From contig NZ_CP114978.1 of assembly GCF_027498035.1 (NCBI RefSeq), positions 3,224,001 through 3,288,000 of the forward strand: a DNA stretch of 64,000 bases. The letters run 5' to 3'. Each line of letters begins with the position of its first letter. Positions within the stretch are counted from its first letter, which is position 1. This DNA is from Pseudoxanthomonas sp. Lineage in GTDB: Bacteria; Pseudomonadota; Gammaproteobacteria; Xanthomonadales; Xanthomonadaceae. A model generated the notes under the pieces. The model was given only the letters and a program-made list of their open reading frames with translations, ran no database searches and had not been told where the DNA came from. A program made the position numbers and the translations under genes. Shown piece by piece: positions 8,093 to 16,959 of this stretch.

Positions 8093-9100
8093 TCAAGGTG
8101 CTGCAACAGTGTCCCGCGTCGCGCAGGCCTGCATGAGCCAGTCAGTGGCAGCAGCGACCGCATCGTCGGTCTCGACATCGGGCACCAGCGCACCGTCGTA
8201 GATCCTGCCGTTGCGGTCCTGGTCACGCCCGTGGGTGAGGAGCAGTGTGCCGCCGTTACGAAGTCGGAACACACGATTGGAGCTGGTGAATCCCGCGCTC
8301 GGCTGGCCGAAGGAGCGCGCATTGTCCTGGCCGATGAAGAGAATCGTCAGGGCCTCCCCCGAACTTGCGGTGCGGCCGTCCTGCAGGACGGCGATGTGCG
8401 TTGGCAGATGGGGAGGCTGCGTGCCTTGCCCGGGCGGCAGTCTTGTATCCAGGTGCCCGCCCAGGCTCACGCCTTCTGGAAGCTTCACGATGGGCGAGGC
8501 GATACCTTCGCGATCCACGAAGGCGCCCAGCTTCCCGGGATTCAACAACGGCAGCACGCCCCACACCATCGGCCACATGTTGCCGCCGCGATTGCCGCGC
8601 AGGTCCAGCAGCAGGCCGCAACTGGGCTCGGCCATGGCGGCGTTGAGTGCAGCGCGCACGCGCTGGGAAGCCTCGTCCAGATCGCTGCCCATCCAGCCAC
8701 GCACGGTGAGCATCGGCAGGTTCGAGGCCGTCCGCGAGGCGCTGCCGATGGCGGGCCTTGCATCCGAAGACCCGGCCTGGGATGTCGCGCGCGCGGCACG
8801 CGGTGGGGCATAGAAGGTGTGTCGATTCCCCAGTGCCTTGATCACAGCGCCAATCGCCAGCGTCAGGCCTGCCTCGCCTGGCGTGTCGGTAAGGATCGCC
8901 TGCGCCTCTTGCGTGGTCGTTGGCCAGTCAACCCGCTTGGCGTCCAGCGCTTGCCGCTGTGCAAGTTGCAGCACCTGGTGCAAGGTGGCCTGGCGCGGAT
9001 CGACTTCCGCCGGGTCAGGTTGTTGTCCGCGTGCTGTACCGACGCATGAAAACAGGAGAGCAAGACAGACTGAAAGCGTGCAGCTTCGCGTGCGTTCCAT
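8093..9100 (-). CDS. Secreted S41-family (C-terminal processing type) peptidase
   Basis: A 335-residue exported protein. The ATG at 9100 gives MERTRSCTLSVCLALLFSCVG, a signal peptide that may be lipoprotein-type (Cys after LFS). The C-terminal half is an S41 tail-specific protease core: GLLLDLRGNRGGNMWPMV, HIAVLQDGRTASSGEALTI with the likely nucleophile Ser, RSFGQPSAGFTSSN, and DGALVPDVETDD. There is no obvious PDZ domain. It stands alone between the nag locus and a sensor kinase. The substrate is unknown; related stand-alone S41 proteins act on periplasmic polypeptides. Confidence 0.8.
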   Translation of the reverse strand: MERTRSCTLSVCLALLFSCVGTARGQQPDPAEVDPRQATLHQVLQLAQRQALDAKRVDWPTTTQEAQAILTDTPGEAGLTLAIGAVIKALGNRHTFYAPPRAARATSQAGSSDARPAIGSASRTASNLPMLTVRGWMGSDLDEASQRVRAALNAAMAEPSCGLLLDLRGNRGGNMWPMVWGVLPLLNPGKLGAFVDREGIASPIVKLPEGVSLGGHLDTRLPPGQGTQPPHLPTHIAVLQDGRTASSGEALTILFIGQDNARSFGQPSAGFTSSNRVFRLRNGGTLLLTHGRDQDRNGRIYDGALVPDVETDDAVAAATDWLMQACATRDTVAAP

Positions 9101-9272
9101 GCACAGGGTCCCTGGGGTTGAATGAGGTGAGTCACCTGGTCGGTGAGTGATCTGGCTTTGCGTGGTGTCAGGACATGGACTGCGTCCAGCCGCCCATGCA
9201 TCGTGCACGGACTGTAGGCGGGAGAAAAGACGCCGCCGGTCAACATCGAACGCATTGCCCCGAAGCTCAGCA

Positions 9273-10682
9273 TTACCCGCCGCGCGCAAACACCACGCGC
9301 GCTTCCAGCCCGCCGCCTGGGGCGTCGTGCAGGGTGAGCGTGGCGCCGTCTTTTTCGGCCAGGGCGCGGGCGATGGTCAGGCCAAGGCCGGCGCCGCCGG
9401 TTTCGCGCGAACGCGAGGTCTCCAGCCGTACGAACGGATCGAAGACGGCTTCGCGATCTTCTTCCTGCACGCCGGGACCGGCATCGCGCACGGTGACAGT
9501 GACGCCGTGCGTATCGGCATGCGCGGCGACGCGCGCGCTGTGGCCGTACTTGAGGGCGTTGTCGATCAGGTTGGAGAACAGCCGGCGCATCGCCAGCGGG
9601 CGCAGCATCAGGGTCGCGCCGCAGCCGTGTTCGAAGACCGCCACATCGCCGGCATCCACGGCGTCTTCGACCAGGCTTTCCAGCAGCGAATCCAGGTCGA
9701 GCGGTGCGGGCTCTTCCGCGCTTTCGGCGCTGCGCGCCAGCTCCAGGCCTTCGCGGATCAGGGCCTGCATCGCGGCGAGATCGGCGATGAGTTTTTCGCG
9801 CAACGCGGGTTCTTCGACATTCTCCAGGCGCAGGCGCAGGCGAGTCAGTGGCGTCTGCAGGTCGTGGGTGATCGCCGCGAGCATGTGCGTGCGCTCGGCC
9901 AGGTGACGCTGCAGGCGGGCCTGCATCGCATTGAAGCGGCCCGCGGCGTGCTGCACTTCGGACGAGCCGGTCAGCAGCATTGGCGGGCGCTGCAGGTTCT
10001 GGCCGAGTTCGGCGGCGGCCTGGCCCAGCCGGCGCACCGGCGCGCTGGCGATGCGCGCGGCCAGATACGAAAGCAGTACGATCGCCGCGCCCAGCAGCGA
10101 CAGGAACACTGGATCGAAGGCCAGCGCCTGGTCGCGTGCCAATGGCGGCGTGTCGATGCTCAGCTGCAGGCGCGTGCCGTCGCCGAGGGTCAGCGTGACC
10201 AGGCGACAGGAGGGTTGCACCAGATCGCCGTCATTGCCGCCGCGCCGGCTGTCGCCGCCATCGTCGCGCGCGGGGTTGCGCTGGCCGCGCGACAGGCCGG
10301 GAATGCGTGGGAAATCCGGCGCGCACTGGCGGCCACGCAGCTGCTGCGCCGTCGCATTGGCGACCACGCCATTGCGCGCACGCAGCAGCGCGGTGAACGC
10401 GGCATCGTCGGCCACGCCCTGCGGCGCATCGCTGCGCACGCGGATGCCTGGGCCGCCGACCCGGAGTAGGTTCGCGCGTAGCTGGCCTTCGCTGCTGTCC
10501 AGCAGTTCCACGTAGCCTTGCAGGCGTTCGGCGGTGCGCTCGGCCAGCTGTCGGTCGAAGTCCTGGCGTCGCTTGGCATTGGCGATCAGGGTCGCGCCAA
10601 TGGCGGCGGCCGACATGCCCAGCACCAGGATCAGGAACAGCCGCCCGGCCAGCGAGCCGAAGAACCCGCGCAGCCGGCTCAT
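9273..10682 (-). CDS. Sensor histidine kinase of a two-component system
   Basis: A 469-residue membrane kinase. There is one membrane helix near residues 10-30 (LFLILVLGMSAAAIGATLIA), a periplasmic sensor region, a second helix around 250 residues from the C terminus and a HAMP region. The H-box is AAITHDLQTPLTRLRLRLE (His about residue 271), the N-box FSNLIDNALKYG, and the G-boxes DAGPGVQEEDREAVFDPF and GGAGLGLTIA. The ATG at 10682, 25 nt after the response regulator stop, places the first helix correctly. It diverges from macA-macB and probably controls that efflux operon. Confidence 0.9.
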   Translation of the reverse strand: MSRLRGFFGSLAGRLFLILVLGMSAAAIGATLIANAKRRQDFDRQLAERTAERLQGYVELLDSSEGQLRANLLRVGGPGIRVRSDAPQGVADDAAFTALLRARNGVVANATAQQLRGRQCAPDFPRIPGLSRGQRNPARDDGGDSRRGGNDGDLVQPSCRLVTLTLGDGTRLQLSIDTPPLARDQALAFDPVFLSLLGAAIVLLSYLAARIASAPVRRLGQAAAELGQNLQRPPMLLTGSSEVQHAAGRFNAMQARLQRHLAERTHMLAAITHDLQTPLTRLRLRLENVEEPALREKLIADLAAMQALIREGLELARSAESAEEPAPLDLDSLLESLVEDAVDAGDVAVFEHGCGATLMLRPLAMRRLFSNLIDNALKYGHSARVAAHADTHGVTVTVRDAGPGVQEEDREAVFDPFVRLETSRSRETGGAGLGLTIARALAEKDGATLTLHDAPGGGLEARVVFARGG

Positions 10683-10707
10683 CGCGGCATGCTCGTCGTG
10701 CGCCGGC

Positions 10708-11433
10708 TCATTCCAGCGCCACCGTCGTGGCCAGCACATAGCCTTCGTTGCGCACGGTCTTGATCAGGCCGTTGCCGCCTTCGTCGCCGAGTTTGCTGCG
10801 CAGGCGGCTGATGGCCAGGTCGATCGCACGGCCCTCCGGCTCATGCGCGCGGCCGCTGCTCAAGGTGACCAGCTGCTCGCGGGTCAGCACCTTGTTGGCG
10901 TGGCCGACGAACACGCGCAGCAGCCGGAACTCGGCGCCGGATAGCATCACCACGCGGCCGTTGGGATCGACCAGGTGGCGATGCTCCACATCGAGCATCC
11001 AGTTGGAAAAGCGCGCGCGGCGCACCGACAGCGGTTCCAGGTTTGCCGGCAGCGCTTCGGTCCGGCGCAGCACGTTGCGCACGCGCGCCAGCAGCTCGCG
11101 CGGTTCGAATGGCTTGGCCAGGTAATCGTCGGCACCCATTTCCAGGCCGAGCACGCGGTCGATCGGTTCGGCGCGCGCGGTCAGCATGATCACCGGCGTG
11201 GACGACCTGGCGCGCAGGTCGCGGCACAGGGTCAGGCCGTCCTCGCGCGGCAGGTTGAGGTCCAGCACGATCAGGTCGACGTGCTCGCGTTCCAGCACCT
11301 TGCGCATGGCTGCGCCATCCTCGGCCGTGCTGACCTGATAGCCAGCGCGGCCGAGCTGTTCGGCCAGCAGGGTACGGATGTCGACGTCGTCGTCGACCAC
11401 CAGCAGGCGGTGCATGGCAGCGGGCTCGCTCAT
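10708..11433 (-). CDS. OmpR-family response regulator
   Basis: A 241-residue regulator. The receiver domain shows LLVVDDDVDIRTLL, phosphoacceptor Asp about residue 58 in LIVLDLNLPREDG, and switch region VIMLTARAEPIDRVLGLEMGADDYLAKPFEPREL. The C-terminal winged helix ends DLAISRLRSKLGDEGGNGLIKTVRNEGYVL. The ATG at 11433 (MSEPAAMHRLL) was chosen; an ATG at 11415 is a shorter alternative. It precedes its cognate kinase and diverges from macA, with about 190 bp of shared upstream sequence, so autoregulation plus control of the efflux genes is likely. Confidence 0.92.
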   Translation of the reverse strand: MSEPAAMHRLLVVDDDVDIRTLLAEQLGRAGYQVSTAEDGAAMRKVLEREHVDLIVLDLNLPREDGLTLCRDLRARSSTPVIMLTARAEPIDRVLGLEMGADDYLAKPFEPRELLARVRNVLRRTEALPANLEPLSVRRARFSNWMLDVEHRHLVDPNGRVVMLSGAEFRLLRVFVGHANKVLTREQLVTLSSGRAHEPEGRAIDLAISRLRSKLGDEGGNGLIKTVRNEGYVLATTVALE

Positions 11434-11624
11434 GGGAAGGAAGTGTCCATGGTATCGGAGCGCCGCGCGCGGTCCGTTGGTGTCCGCCGGTATCGCCTGG
11501 AGGCGCTGATACAGGGCGTTACATGCCGGGCTGAACCTGATACGCAGCGATACAGGCCGTGCGTTGTCGTGGTCGGTCGCGGTTTCCATGCTGGCATCGA
11601 CCCAACGCCAAAGGCACCGTCGAC

Positions 11625-12869
11625 GTGAATCTGATTCCCCGAACCCGCCGCGGACGCATCATGGCCGGCATCCTGCTGTTGATCGTCGTCGCCGCCATCG
11701 CAGTATGGCTGCTGAAGCCGCCGCCGATGCCGACCCTGGCCACCTCGCCGGTGACCCGCGGTGACATCGAGCAGACCGTGGAGGCCACCGGCACCATCAA
11801 GCCCTCGCAGCTGGTCAGCGTCGGCGCGCAGGTGTCCGGCCGCATCGAGGTGTTGAAGGTCAAGCTGGGCGATGAAGTGAAGGCCGGCGACCTGATCGCC
11901 GAGATCGATTCGCGCACCCAGCTCAACACCCTGGAGAGCGCGCAGGCTTCGTTGAAGAACGCCCGCGCCAACCGCCAGGTGCAGGTGGCCAACCTGCGTC
12001 AATACGAACTGGCCTTCAAGCGCCAGGAAACGATGCTGGCCGCGCAGGCGACCTCGCAGGCCGACTACGACACCGCCCGCGCGGAGCTGGAATCGACCAA
12101 GGCGCAGATCGACGCGCTGGACGCCACCATCGTTTCCCAGGAGACCACGGTCAGCACCGCGCAGACCAACCTGGGCTACACCCGGATCACCGCGCCGATG
12201 GATGGCACCGTGGTGGCGGTGGTGTCCAAGCAGGGCCAGACGGTGAACGCCAGCCAGAGCGCGCCGACCATCGTGATGCTGGGCAACCTGGACACGATGA
12301 CCGTGTACGCGGACATCTCCGAGGCCGACGTGGTCAAGACCCACGAAGGCCAGGACGCCTACTTCACCATCCTGGGCAACGCCGAAAAGCGCTACACCAC
12401 CACGCTGCGCGACATCGCGCCGGCACCGGAATCGGTGACCGACGAGGACAGCAGTTCGTCCAGTTCGTCTTCCTCGTCCAGCTCGTCCTCCACCTCGTCC
12501 AGCACCGCGATCTATTACAACGGCCTGTTGGATGTGGCCAACACCGACCACAGCCTGCGGACGTACATGACCGCGCAGGTCAGCATCCTGCTGGGCAGTG
12601 CCAGCAACGTCCTGCTGGTTCCTTCGGCTGCGCTTGGCGACAAGGCCCGCGACGGGAGCTATACGGTCGAGGTCGTTGGCCCCCAGGGCAGGCCCGAGCC
12701 GCGCAAGGTGACCATCGGCTTGAACAACAACGCCAATGCCGAGGTCAAGAGTGGCCTGCGCGAAGGCGACCGCGTCGTGGTCGGCGAGGCCACCGCGCAG
12801 ACCGAGGCCGCTTCAGAAGCCAAGCAGCAGCAACGGCGTGGCCCGGGCGGCCCGCCGCCGATGATGTGA
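11625..12869 (+). CDS. macA: MacA-like periplasmic adaptor (RND/HlyD family)
   Basis: The membrane-fusion subunit of a tripartite ABC efflux pump. The N terminus has an RTRRGR basic patch, then a single membrane anchor (AGILLLIVVAAIAVWLL). The biotinyl-lipoyl half-motifs are GTIKPSQLVSVGAQVSGRIEVLKVKLGDEVKAGDLI and LGYTRITAPMDGTVVAVVSKQGQTVNAS, separated by a coiled-coil hairpin. The GTG at 11625 is preceded by an AAGG 10 nt upstream; an ATG at 11559 in the same frame is possible. An acidic then poly-Ser run (DED plus 14 Ser, about residues 273-296) interrupts the beta-barrel region, which is unusual for MacA. Confidence 0.88.
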   Translation: MNLIPRTRRGRIMAGILLLIVVAAIAVWLLKPPPMPTLATSPVTRGDIEQTVEATGTIKPSQLVSVGAQVSGRIEVLKVKLGDEVKAGDLIAEIDSRTQLNTLESAQASLKNARANRQVQVANLRQYELAFKRQETMLAAQATSQADYDTARAELESTKAQIDALDATIVSQETTVSTAQTNLGYTRITAPMDGTVVAVVSKQGQTVNASQSAPTIVMLGNLDTMTVYADISEADVVKTHEGQDAYFTILGNAEKRYTTTLRDIAPAPESVTDEDSSSSSSSSSSSSSSTSSSTAIYYNGLLDVANTDHSLRTYMTAQVSILLGSASNVLLVPSAALGDKARDGSYTVEVVGPQGRPEPRKVTIGLNNNANAEVKSGLREGDRVVVGEATAQTEAASEAKQQQRRGPGGPPPMM

Positions 12870-12882
12870 GGAGGCGCATCCC

Positions 12883-14844
12883 ATGACCGACGCACTGCTG
12901 CAGCTGCGCGACCTGCGCCGCGAATTCCCGTCCGGCGAAGACACCATCGCCGTGCTCAAGGACGTGAACCTGGACATCGCCGCCGGCGAGATGGTCGCCA
13001 TCGTCGGCCAGTCCGGTTCGGGCAAGTCCACCCTGATGAACATCCTGGGCTGCCTGGACCGGCCCACCACCGGCAGCTACCGCGTGGCCGGGCGCGAAAC
13101 CGGCGCGATGCTGCCGGACGAACTGGCGCAGCTGCGCCGCGAGCATTTCGGTTTCATCTTCCAGCGTTACCACCTGCTGGGTGACCTGGATGCCACTGGC
13201 AACGTCGCCGTGCCTGCGATCTACGCCGGCACGCCAGGCACGGCGCGACTGGCGCGGGCCGCGGCCCTGCTCGGTCGGCTGGGCCTGACCGATCGCACCG
13301 GGCACAAGCCCGGCCAGCTCTCCGGTGGCCAGCAGCAGCGCGTGTCGATCGCACGCGCGCTGATGAACGGCGGCCAGGTGATCCTGGCCGATGAACCGAC
13401 CGGCGCGCTGGATACCGCCTCGGGCGAGGAGGTGATGAAGATCCTGGCCGAGCTGCATGCCGAAGGCCACACCATCATCATCGTCACCCACGATATGTCG
13501 GTGGCCCGCCACGCCCAGCGCATCATCGAACTGCGCGATGGCGTGGTGATCGGCGACAACCCGAATCCGGCCGTGGCCTCGCATCGGGCCACGCGCGTGC
13601 TGCCGGCCCATGCCGATGGCGGCAATCGCTTCCAGGCGCTGCGCGACCGCTTCATCGAAGCCTTCCGCATGGCGTTGCTGGCGATGAACGCCCATCGCCT
13701 GCGCACCTTCCTGACCATGCTCGGCATCATCATCGGCATCGCCTCGGTGGTCTCGGTGGTGGCACTGGGCAACGGCTCGCAGCAGCAGATCCTGTCCAAC
13801 ATCTCGGCGCTGGGCACCAACACCATCGAGGTGTATCCCGGCAGCGGTTTCGGCGACATGCGCTCGGGTCGGGTACAGACGCTCCGTGCCGGCGACGCCA
13901 CCGCGCTATCGCAGCAGAGCTACGTGGACAGCGCCACGCCCAACGTCTCCACTTCGATCACCGCGCGCTACGGCAACCTGGCGGCGACCGCCGCGGTCAG
14001 TGGCGTCGGGGATCAGTATTTCCGGGTCAAGGGCCTGAGCCTGTCCGAAGGCGCGTTCTTTGATGCCGACGCCGTCGCCGGCATCACCCAGGTCGCGGTG
14101 ATCGACCAGAACACGCGCAAGCAGTTCTTTGGCAACAGCCGTGAAAGCCCGGTCGGCAAGATCATCCTGCTGAGCAACGTGCCGGTGCGCGTGGTGGGCG
14201 TGGTGAAGAAGCTGACCACCGGCTTCGGCAGCAGTTCGTCGCTGACCATCTGGGTCCCCTACACCACGGCGATGACGCGCATGCTTGGCCAGACCTACGT
14301 GTCCTCGATCACCGTGCGGGTCTCCGACAGCACACCGATGAATGCGGCCGAGCAGGCTGTCACCCGCCTGCTCAAGCTGCGCCACGGCGGCACCGAGGAT
14401 TTCTTCCTCAGCAACAGCGCCGAGATCCGCGAGACCATCGAGAAGACCACCCGGACCATGACCTTGATGATCGGCGCCATTGCCGCCATCGCGCTGGTGG
14501 TCGGTGGCATCGGGGTGATGAACATCATGCTGGTCTCGGTGACCGAGCGGACCCGCGAGATCGGTGTGCGCATGGCCGTGGGCGCGCGGCAGGGCGACAT
14601 CCTGCAGCAGTTCCTGATCGAGGCGGTGCTGGTATGCCTGTTCGGTGGCGTGCTCGGCGTGGCCCTGGCGCTGGGACTGGGCCAGGTGTTCGCCGCGGCC
14701 GGTGGCTCCTTCAGCATGATTTTTTCCACCGGCTCGATCGTGGCGGCGTTCGCCTGCTCGTCGCTGATCGGTGTGGTGTTCGGCTTCCTGCCCGCGCGCA
14801 ATGCCGCGCAACTCGACCCCGTGGAGGCGCTGGCGCGCGAATGA
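12883..14844 (+). CDS. macB: MacB-like ABC transporter, ATPase plus permease
   Basis: A 653-residue fused ABC protein of normal MacB length. The N-terminal ATPase has Walker A GQSGSGKST (about residues 42-50), signature LSGGQQQR, Walker B VILADEPTGALD and switch His in IIIVTHD. A linker leads to a four-helix permease. Its first helix carries LRTFLTMLGIIIGIASVVSVVALG, a large periplasmic domain follows, and the C-terminal FtsX-like helices include GGIGVMNIMLVSVTERTREIGVRMAVGAR. A good Shine-Dalgarno (GAGGAG) lies 13 nt after macA. It couples to the outer membrane factor gene by a 4-nt overlap. Confidence 0.95.
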   Translation: MTDALLQLRDLRREFPSGEDTIAVLKDVNLDIAAGEMVAIVGQSGSGKSTLMNILGCLDRPTTGSYRVAGRETGAMLPDELAQLRREHFGFIFQRYHLLGDLDATGNVAVPAIYAGTPGTARLARAAALLGRLGLTDRTGHKPGQLSGGQQQRVSIARALMNGGQVILADEPTGALDTASGEEVMKILAELHAEGHTIIIVTHDMSVARHAQRIIELRDGVVIGDNPNPAVASHRATRVLPAHADGGNRFQALRDRFIEAFRMALLAMNAHRLRTFLTMLGIIIGIASVVSVVALGNGSQQQILSNISALGTNTIEVYPGSGFGDMRSGRVQTLRAGDATALSQQSYVDSATPNVSTSITARYGNLAATAAVSGVGDQYFRVKGLSLSEGAFFDADAVAGITQVAVIDQNTRKQFFGNSRESPVGKIILLSNVPVRVVGVVKKLTTGFGSSSSLTIWVPYTTAMTRMLGQTYVSSITVRVSDSTPMNAAEQAVTRLLKLRHGGTEDFFLSNSAEIRETIEKTTRTMTLMIGAIAAIALVVGGIGVMNIMLVSVTERTREIGVRMAVGARQGDILQQFLIEAVLVCLFGGVLGVALALGLGQVFAAAGGSFSMIFSTGSIVAAFACSSLIGVVFGFLPARNAAQLDPVEALARE

Positions 14845-16289
14845 ACAAGACCGCTTTCTCCTTCCTGCGTCATGCCGGCCTGTCGCTGGCGATCACCGTC
14901 ACGCTGTCCGCATGCGCCAGTGTCGGCGATTACCGCGCCGCACCGATCTCGGTGGCCGGGCAATACGGCCGCGGCGATGCCTCCATCAACGCACCCAGCC
15001 AGCCGCTGGAAACCCAGGCCACCTATCCGGCGCGCAACATCGGCGACGATGCCTGGTGGCGTGGCTTCGGCGACGAACGCCTGGATCGCATGGTCACTCA
15101 GGCATTGCAGGTCAATGCGAACCTGGCCTCGGCAGGACTCACGCTACGCCAGGCGCGGCTGCAGGCAGGCCTGGCCGAGACCGACCTGTGGCCGTCGGTC
15201 ACCGGCAGCGTCAGCAGCAGCGGTTCGCGCCAGCTCGACACGCATGACAGCGTGCAGCGTTCGTCCAGCGCCAGCGTGTCGCTGAGCTGGGAGATCGACC
15301 TGTGGGGCCGGCTGCGTGCCGAGCGCGACGTCGCCACCTGGGAAGCCAAGGCAACGGCCGAAGACCGCGAGAACACCGCGCTGGCGCTGGTGGGCGAGGT
15401 CTGCCAGCAGTACTGGACCCTGGCGTATCTCAACCAGAGCATCGTCGCCGGCCAGGCCAACCTGGACTACCTGCAGCAGGCGCTGGCACTGGTGCGCGTG
15501 CAGTTCGATGCCGGCAACGTCTCGCGTCTGGAAGTACGCGAGGCCGAGCAGAACGTGGAGAGCGAGCGCACCGCGCAGAGCCAGCTGGTGCAACAGCGCG
15601 TGGAAGTGCGCAACGCGATCACCGTCTTGCTGGACGGCACGCCGTGGCCGCAGGCCGATGAGCCGCAGGACCTGGCAACCTCTCGCAGTCCCGTACTGGC
15701 AGAGGGTGTGCCGGCTGAAGTGCTTGGCCGACGCCCGGACCTGCGCGCGGCCGAGCTGCGCCTGCGCGAATCGCTAGCCAGCATCAAGGCGACCGCGCGC
15801 AGCTATTACCCGGCGTTCTCACTCACCGGTTCGGTCAGTGGCAGCAGCACCTCGCTGTCCGATGTCGTCAAGAATCCGGTCGGTGCACTGGGCGCGGGCC
15901 TGACCCTGCCGTTCCTCAACGTGCGCCAGGCCCAGCTCAACACCGAGATCGCCGGCACCAGCTACGAGATCGCCGCCAGCGACTTCCGCACCACGCTCTA
16001 CACTGCGTTGAGCGAGGTGGACAACGCCTTGTCCTCACGCGAGCAGCTGGCCCAGCAGGCAGATTCGGCACGCAAGTCGTTCGAAGCCGCACAGGACGTG
16101 GCGCGCATGTACCAGGTCCGCTACCAGGTCGGCGCCACCGATCTGCGCACCTGGCTGGATGCGCAGCAGACGCTGCGGACGTCGGAGCTGTCGTTGGCCC
16201 AGGTGCGGCTGAACCAGCTGGTCGCCGATGTCACGCTGTACCAGGCGTTGGGTGGGAGTGATGCGGCGGCGGTGCCGCCGGCGTCATGA
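14841..16289 (+). CDS. TolC/NodT-type outer membrane efflux lipoprotein
   Basis: A 482-residue outer membrane factor. The ATG at 14841 overlaps the macB stop and yields a lipoprotein signal ending TLSACAS (Cys about residue 20). Two OEP repeats follow, with helical segments such as VNANLASAGLTLRQARLQAGLAETDLWPSV, SLSWEIDLWGRLRAERD and LGRRPDLRAAELRLRESLASIKATARSYYP, typical of the NodT/OprM class. With MacA and MacB it completes a tripartite pump spanning both membranes, probably for macrolide-like compounds, peptides or lipids. Substrate is not predictable from sequence. Confidence 0.92.
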   Translation: MNKTAFSFLRHAGLSLAITVTLSACASVGDYRAAPISVAGQYGRGDASINAPSQPLETQATYPARNIGDDAWWRGFGDERLDRMVTQALQVNANLASAGLTLRQARLQAGLAETDLWPSVTGSVSSSGSRQLDTHDSVQRSSSASVSLSWEIDLWGRLRAERDVATWEAKATAEDRENTALALVGEVCQQYWTLAYLNQSIVAGQANLDYLQQALALVRVQFDAGNVSRLEVREAEQNVESERTAQSQLVQQRVEVRNAITVLLDGTPWPQADEPQDLATSRSPVLAEGVPAEVLGRRPDLRAAELRLRESLASIKATARSYYPAFSLTGSVSGSSTSLSDVVKNPVGALGAGLTLPFLNVRQAQLNTEIAGTSYEIAASDFRTTLYTALSEVDNALSSREQLAQQADSARKSFEAAQDVARMYQVRYQVGATDLRTWLDAQQTLRTSELSLAQVRLNQLVADVTLYQALGGSDAAAVPPAS

Positions 16290-16343
16290 GGCCAGTCGCG
16301 TAAGGATCGAGATTCCGGATGTTCGTGGAGTGCAGTGCTGTTG

Positions 16344-16365
16344 CTTGGCTTGGCTTGGCTTGGCT
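16344..16365 (+). repeat. TTGGC pentanucleotide tandem repeat
   Basis: About four consecutive CTTGG/TTGGC units in the non-coding stretch downstream of the efflux operon. No coding frame is affected. Possible slippage site. Confidence 0.7.
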
Positions 16366-16370
16366 CTCGC

Positions 16371-16590
16371 TGTTCGCTTCACCTGACCGAGCCGTAGAGC
16401 ACGCCGAGCACCGGAGCCTGATCAGGCCGAAGAGGCGCGGGTGTTTGAGCGCAGCGAGTTCCCGCGCCGTGCCTGAGCAGGCGAGGAGCACAGGGAATCG
16501 ACGCGTAGCGTCGACGTGCGTCCGGCGAGAAGCGGTTTTGCTTCCTTTTGCCGCGACAAAAGGAAGTCGCGCCCGAAGGGCGTGAAAGCT
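16371..16590 (+). repeat. Long intergenic repeat, left copy
   Basis: About 220 bp that recur in inverted orientation at 16680-16897. Shared landmarks are TGTTCGCTTC, GAGCCGTA, GGCCGAAGAGGCGC, TTTGAGCG..GCGAGTT, TCCGGCGAGAAGCGGTTTTG, TTTTGCCGCGACAAAAG and GGCGTGAAAGC. Reading frames through it are not conserved between the two copies, so it is not a gene; proteins predicted over such sequence in other xanthomonads are probably artefacts. Internal dyads such as CTTTTG/CAAAAG suggest structured RNA or DNA. Confidence 0.8.
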
Positions 16591-16679
16591 CTTGACCCTG
16601 CTTGCAGCTTTGCATCGCCTGCACAGCGGGAAGCCACTTAGGGATCAATGGCATCGCGCCTTCGACGCGCCCAAGTGCA

Positions 16680-16897
16680 GGGCTTTCGCGCCTGCGGCGC
16701 GAGTGACTTTTGTCGCGGCAAAAGTCACCAAAACCGCTTCTCGCCGGACGCGATCCGCCGCTGCGCGGCGGTCCCCTGCGCTTCTCGGGCGTCAGGGCAC
16801 GGCGCCCAAACTCGCTACGCTCAAACAAGGGCGCCTCTTCGGCCCTGACGCCCTGCGATGCTCGGCTCGCTTTACGGCTCAGTCGATGAAGCGAACG
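16680..16897 (-). repeat. Long intergenic repeat, right copy (inverted)
   Basis: The reverse complement runs GTTCGCTTCAT, GAGCCGTAAAGC, GGGCCGAAGAGGCGCC, TTGTTTGAGCGTAGCGAG, GTCCGGCGAGAAGCGGTTTTG, TTTTGCCGCGACAAAAGTC and CGCGAAAGCCCT. It follows the left copy element by element, with diverged short arms in between. Together the copies form a large imperfect inverted repeat with about a 90-bp centre between the efflux operon and the YeiH gene. No transposase or open frame is seen in the 670-bp gap. Confidence 0.8.
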
Positions 16898-16920
16898 GCC
16901 AAAGCAACAGCTAACGTCGA

Positions 16921-16948
16921 AAGCCACAGCCACAGCCACAGCCACAGC
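16921..16948 (+). repeat. AGCCAC hexanucleotide tandem repeat
   Basis: About four and a half AGCCAC units just downstream of the YeiH stop codon (the gene is on the minus strand). It is a likely slippage tract with no coding consequence. Confidence 0.75.
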
Positions 16949-16959
16949 AGCGTCGAGCG

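Noticed and set aside
16921..16948. Tandem AGCCAC units as a possible CRISPR or attachment site
   Set aside because: The units are 6 bp without spacers, with no cas genes or integrase nearby.
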